Below, piece by piece: positions 60,676 through 64,000 of a DNA stretch of 64,000 nucleotides. Origin of the DNA: Legionella brunensis (GTDB lineage: Bacteria > Pseudomonadota > Gammaproteobacteria > Legionellales > Legionellaceae); assembly GCF_001467025.1 (NCBI RefSeq), contig NZ_LNXV01000004.1, positions 271,264 through 335,263 on the forward strand, given 5' to 3'. Made by a program: the position numbers and the translations under genes. How positions within the stretch are numbered: the first letter of the stretch is position 1; the number at the start of each line of letters is the position of its first letter. Below the pieces are notes generated by a model, which ran no database searches, had not been told where the DNA came from, and worked only from the letters and a program-made list of their open reading frames with translations.

Positions 60676-61167
60676 TCACCAACGTAAGTAAATTCCTTTC
60701 TTGGTTGCCTCAGTAATGACATCATTCTGAGATTTATTTGTTGATACCCAATAGTTTCCCATATTGCTTAAAGCAAACTTAACACGTGGGTACTGACAAA
60801 CCTCCAAAACATCACGGCAATCCAGGGCTTTTACGGTTTCATTCTCTTTAATAAAGCACTGAAAATGTAAGTTTGCGATGTCTGATGCAAAAGCAGCCCA
60901 ATTCAAAGGATCTAGCTTCATAGCTAAAGAGGGGCTCATAAACTCTTCACGTGTTTCAATACGTTGTAATTCAACGGGTTGGTTACTACGATTTTGAATT
61001 AAATAAAAAGATTGTTGGCCATTGTCGTTAACAATCAAATGATTCTCACTAAAACCGAAGCCGCTTACCTCACAACCATGAGGAAAAGCTGTAGGTGTCG
61101 CAGCAGTGGCTATACCCCAAAACATAGTAATCATTACTACTGACATGATTGCTTTACAAAATGACAT
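60676..61167 (-). CDS. EnhB-like secreted protein
   Basis: A 163-residue protein with a signal peptide (residues about 1-23, ending GIATAATP). The mature part starts FPHGCEVSGFGFSENHLIVND and has SFYLIQNRSNQPVELQRIE, four to five cysteines and a GNYWVSTNKS ending. This resembles the enhanced-entry protein EnhB of Legionella as I recall it. Such proteins lie with EnhA and EnhC in L. pneumophila, but here no enhA or enhC is next door. ATG 61167 has GAGG six bases upstream, better than ATG 61179. Periplasmic or secreted. Confidence 0.65.
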   Translation of the reverse strand: MSFCKAIMSVVMITMFWGIATAATPTAFPHGCEVSGFGFSENHLIVNDNGQQSFYLIQNRSNQPVELQRIETREEFMSPSLAMKLDPLNWAAFASDIANLHFQCFIKENETVKALDCRDVLEVCQYPRVKFALSNMGNYWVSTNKSQNDVITEATKKGIYLRW

Positions 61168-61235
61168 GAAAATCCTCATATAAAATTTAGAAGTGCGTAT
61201 TTTAATGATAACTGCTTTAAAAGTGAATCAACTTA

Positions 61236-62000
61236 TTAATTCACTTTTGTAGTAATTTCAGAATGAGTCATGGGCGAATAGGTTCTATACATACTAAGGC
61301 TTAAGTACATCACTACATAACTAACTGATAAAAATAGCCAAATATATTCAATATGTGGATAGTTCCAAAGAACAAGCGCGGAACTTAGACCATAAATCAG
61401 CGAAAAGGTATGCATTATTACTTTCACAAAACGATATTTGGTTAGGTAATCAAGACGAGAAGGATATACATATTTAATGGGAACAAAAATTAACAAACAT
61501 AAAATCGATAATATCCATGCATTGGTGTACATTGAGGTGTTAAAAATAAACATATAGAACACAGCAATGTTCCAATAACATGGGAACCCTTTAAAAAAGT
61601 GATCAGGAGTTTTTGCATCAATTTGACAAAATTGATAAGAAGAGGTGGTTGTTATTGCTATGATCAGAACTAATAAGTAACTGCTAGGTAACATATCAGG
61701 TTTTACATAAAGAAAGAAACACGGTGTAATTACATAGTTTAAATAATCCACGATGTTATCAAGTAGTGTACCATCAACGTTGGGTAAAACAGATTTAACA
61801 CGCACTAATCTTGCCAAAGTACCATCGACAGCATCAATAACCACGGTAATAGCCATGAACCATAAAGCTTGCACGTAGTCATGCTGATAAATTTTGACAA
61901 GAGTAAGAACCCCAAAACACGCGGCACTTGCTGTAAAAGCATGCACAGCCCAGGCAACCAAATAATGAGCGGGGTGGTAGCCTAGTTTTTTATTTGTCAT
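61236..62000 (-). CDS. pcs: Phosphatidylcholine synthase
   Basis: A 254-residue membrane enzyme of the CDP-alcohol phosphatidyltransferase family with about eight hydrophobic segments. The catalytic signature VIDAVDGTLARLVRV near residues 54-68 followed by VDGTLLDNIVDYLNY near 75-89 gives the D-x2-D-G-x2-A-R-x8-G-x3-D-x3-D pattern. It joins choline directly to CDP-diacylglycerol. Legionella membranes are rich in phosphatidylcholine made by Pcs, and choline comes from the host. Single gene with AGGA before ATG. Confidence 0.9.
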   Translation of the reverse strand: MTNKKLGYHPAHYLVAWAVHAFTASAACFGVLTLVKIYQHDYVQALWFMAITVVIDAVDGTLARLVRVKSVLPNVDGTLLDNIVDYLNYVITPCFFLYVKPDMLPSSYLLVLIIAITTTSSYQFCQIDAKTPDHFFKGFPCYWNIAVFYMFIFNTSMYTNAWILSILCLLIFVPIKYVYPSRLDYLTKYRFVKVIMHTFSLIYGLSSALVLWNYPHIEYIWLFLSVSYVVMYLSLSMYRTYSPMTHSEITTKVN

Positions 62001-62347
62001 TGTTTATCCTAATCAGTAGGTAGTTACTCTATCGCACTGCTTTTATTTTTTTATTTGTTCTTTATTGGCAGTGTCAATACAACGGAAATTAGCAAAATAG
62101 TAACAACAATCAAAAGCGGTGTGCAAGAAACTCTATGTTGAATTCGTGAATTTGTCAGAACCTAGAGGAGAACTTGTTTTTAGTTAAATCTTTTTGTATT
62201 AATTGTGAACTTTAATGCTTGAGAACAGGAATTGGAACAAACAAGCATAAACACTAAGATAAGCCTGCCTATGAAAATTCAATGAAAGTATAGTTTGCGT
62301 CCTGACCTTCATAAGCTACACTGAAAAAAATACTTGGAGTAATAGCG
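62001..62347. other. Intergenic region between pcs and the aldehyde dehydrogenase
   Basis: About 347 AT-rich bases with no convincing gene. A possible promoter for the dehydrogenase is TTGCGT (62295-62300) with TACACT (62317-62322), 16 bases apart. The divergent pcs promoter must also lie here. Confidence 0.35.
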
Positions 62348-63730
62348 ATGATTATTCGTACTATAAATCCTGCCACGGAAGAGGTTTTACAAGAGTATAA
62401 GACTTTTAGTGAGCAACAATTAAATTCTTATATTGATGCTGCTCATTTAAGCTTTTGTGTCTGGAGAAAAACGCCATTTTCCCAGCGCAAGCAAGCGATG
62501 TTGAGAATGGCTAAGTTATTAAGAGAAAAAAAAGATGAACTGGCACTATTAATGACACAAGAAATGGGCAAGCCCATTAGCGCAGGAAGAGCCGAGATTG
62601 AAAAATGTGCTTGGGTTTGTGAGCACTATGCTGAAAATGCAGAGGGCTATCTCCAGGCGCGCACTGTGCAGACTGAAATGAAAAAAGCAATGGTGTGCTA
62701 TCAACCTTTAGGGGTTGTGTTTGCAATTATGCCTTGGAATTTCCCTTTTTGGCAGGTATTTCGTTTTGCGGTTCCTGCATTGATGGCTGGTAATGCGGCA
62801 ATCTTAAAGCATGCGCCGATTTCTACAGGTACCGGTAACAAAATTGCAGAATTATTTATTGAGGCAGGTTTTCCTGAGCATTTATTCCAACATTTTATTT
62901 TGGATAATGATTTAGCCGCAAAAGTTATTTCGAATGAGAAGATTGTTGCAGTAACTCTTACAGGTAGTGAAAAAGCAGGGGCGACAGTTGCTTCAAACGC
63001 TGCACAACATTTAAAGAAAGCAGTGTTGGAGTTGGGCGGAAGCGACCCTTATGTGGTTTTACACGATGCCGATCTTGATTTAACGGCGAAAGCTGTAGTG
63101 ACTTCGCGTTTAAATAATGCCGGACAAGTTTGCATCGCAGCAAAACGTGTTATCGCTGTTGAACCAATCTATAATCCTCTCGTTGAAAAAATTAAAGAGC
63201 TAATGGCTAATTACCATATGGGGGATCCATTGGATGAAAAAACTAATATGGGACCTATGGCACGCGATGACTTGCGAAAAGCACTTCATGAGCAAGTACA
63301 GAGGAGTGTAGAATCGGGCGCTAAATTAATTGAGGGGGGAGAGATGCCAAAGCGTAAAGGCTTTTATTACCCACCTACACTATTAGTCGATGTGAAAAAA
63401 GGTATGGCTGCTTTTGATGAGGAGCTATTTGGTCCTGTTATTGCTATTACTAAAGCTCAGGATGAAGCAGATGCTATACGTTTAGCCAATGAAACCCAAT
63501 ATGGTTTGGGGGCTGCGGTATTTACCCAAGATTTGGCAAGAGGGGAACACATAGCCAGATACGATATTGATGCCGGAGCGTGTTTTGTAAATGCTTTTGT
63601 TGCCTCGGATCCAAGATTGCCTTTTGGTGGTATAAAACGATCTGGATTTGGGCGAGAATTATCAAGAGAAGGAATTTTAGAGTTTGTGAATACAAAAACG
63701 ATTGCAATTAATGACAATGCAAACCATTAA
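62348..63730 (+). CDS. gabD: NAD(P)-dependent succinate-semialdehyde dehydrogenase
   Basis: A 460-residue aldehyde dehydrogenase. IMPWNFPFWQVFRFAVPALMAGN near residues 127-149, VLELGGSDPYVVL near 230-242 with the catalytic Glu, and NNAGQVCIAAKR near 258-269 with nucleophile Cys are present. The ending SREGILEFVNTKT is typical. The overall pattern fits the short form often labelled succinate-semialdehyde dehydrogenase, but substrate is not proven, so the symbol is tentative. Its 3' end overlaps the following L,D-transpeptidase gene by 14 bases. Confidence 0.78.
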   Translation: MIIRTINPATEEVLQEYKTFSEQQLNSYIDAAHLSFCVWRKTPFSQRKQAMLRMAKLLREKKDELALLMTQEMGKPISAGRAEIEKCAWVCEHYAENAEGYLQARTVQTEMKKAMVCYQPLGVVFAIMPWNFPFWQVFRFAVPALMAGNAAILKHAPISTGTGNKIAELFIEAGFPEHLFQHFILDNDLAAKVISNEKIVAVTLTGSEKAGATVASNAAQHLKKAVLELGGSDPYVVLHDADLDLTAKAVVTSRLNNAGQVCIAAKRVIAVEPIYNPLVEKIKELMANYHMGDPLDEKTNMGPMARDDLRKALHEQVQRSVESGAKLIEGGEMPKRKGFYYPPTLLVDVKKGMAAFDEELFGPVIAITKAQDEADAIRLANETQYGLGAAVFTQDLARGEHIARYDIDAGACFVNAFVASDPRLPFGGIKRSGFGRELSREGILEFVNTKTIAINDNANH

Positions 63731-64000
63731 CCAATTTATTTATATTTCTGCTAGTCAGCAAAGAATGCATTGTTTTGAAAATGACACTGCCTATAAAATT
63801 TATCCTATTTCAACAGGAGAAAATGGTTTGGGTGAGCAAAATGGTAGTGGCTGTACTCCTCGAGGGTGGCATCAGATTTACTCGCGCATTGGTCTTGATG
63901 TCCCTATTAACACAGTATTTGTATCTCGGGAGCCCACAGGAGAACTGTATAGTTCAATGCTGGCTTCCAAATATCCAAAGCGAGATTGGATATTAACTCG
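63717..64000 (+). CDS. L,D-transpeptidase-like protein (3' end outside window)
   Basis: The frame opens with ATG 63717, overlapping the dehydrogenase stop, and stays open to the window edge (94 residues). It starts MQTINQFIYISASQQRMHCF and has a YPISTGENGLGEQNGSGCTPRGWHQI pattern, the usual first half of a YkuD-type L,D-transpeptidase (short form, no signal peptide seen). The catalytic HGT...SxGC part would lie beyond the window edge. Translational coupling to the dehydrogenase is likely. Confidence 0.7.
   Translation, partial: MQTINQFIYISASQQRMHCFENDTAYKIYPISTGENGLGEQNGSGCTPRGWHQIYSRIGLDVPINTVFVSREPTGELYSSMLASKYPKRDWILT

Noticed and set aside
1..64000. CRISPR arrays, insertion sequences, phage or integrase genes
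   Set aside because: No regularly spaced direct repeats and no transposase, integrase or Cas-like protein was found.

Overview
The window looks like a chromosome segment of a Legionella species (Gammaproteobacteria, Legionellales), probably not L. pneumophila itself. I infer this from the AT-rich composition, the Entner-Doudoroff operon next to a GamA-type glucoamylase, a Pcs-type phosphatidylcholine synthase, an EnhB-like secreted protein, a CsrA paralogue beside the rpsF-rpsR-rplI block, and several proteins that look like Dot/Icm effectors (TPR, leucine-rich repeat, glycosyltransferase, coiled coil). No database search was possible; all names come from motifs and remembered families.

Layout. 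1-8.3 kb: mostly minus-strand enzymes (patatin, type II NADH dehydrogenase, alpha/beta hydrolase, an erythromycin esterase / dienelactone hydrolase / phosphoribosyltransferase trio, a serine-type transporter) and a plus-strand metallophosphoesterase. 8.6-21.6 kb: an FAD monooxygenase fused to three repeat modules, a 2OG-Fe(II) oxygenase, a six-TM LqsS/CqsS-like histidine kinase, a haem-oxygenase-like diiron protein, a GNAT/P-loop fusion, two partial phosphorelay proteins (PAS-REC and REC-HPt), an effector-like protein, a NagX-like membrane acyltransferase and a radical SAM protein. 21.6-30.3 kb: zwf-pgl-edd-glk-eda-sugar transporter, convergent with glucoamylase gamA, a glucose-polymer degradation and uptake unit. 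30.4-37 kb: GrpB-GNAT fusion, a PLP dehydratase behind a perfect 26-bp palindrome, and an MFS transporter-PhnY-PhnZ operon that should oxidise 2-aminoethylphosphonate.

37.0-44.4 kb is the most interesting part: a two-module RiPP cluster of graspetide (omega-ester peptide) type. An HlyD adaptor and a C39-peptidase ABC exporter precede two copies of the unit 'small GG-leader precursor, perfect hairpin, MvdC/MvdD-like ATP-grasp ligase', with a secreted HEAT-repeat protein between them. The second precursor (43034-43204) is only 56 residues long and is easily missed. After the GG site the two cores differ in almost every residue except three Thr at core positions 5, 9 and 13 and three Asp at 20/24/28 or 21/25/29, which predicts three ester cross-links in one shared topology.

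44.5-50.7 kb continues with a PTP-like phytase, a dicarboxylate symporter, a release-factor-like GGQ protein, a leucine-rich-repeat protein and a glycosyltransferase, ending at tRNA-Arg and tRNA-Ser. 51-64 kb is mostly core genome: a large palindromic element, a beta-oxidation operon, an L,D-transpeptidase, a PAP2 protein, a divergent CsrA, rpsF-rpsR-DUF2232-rplI, a NIF3-like/thioredoxin/EnhB-like cluster, pcs, a succinate-semialdehyde dehydrogenase and a second L,D-transpeptidase cut by the window end.
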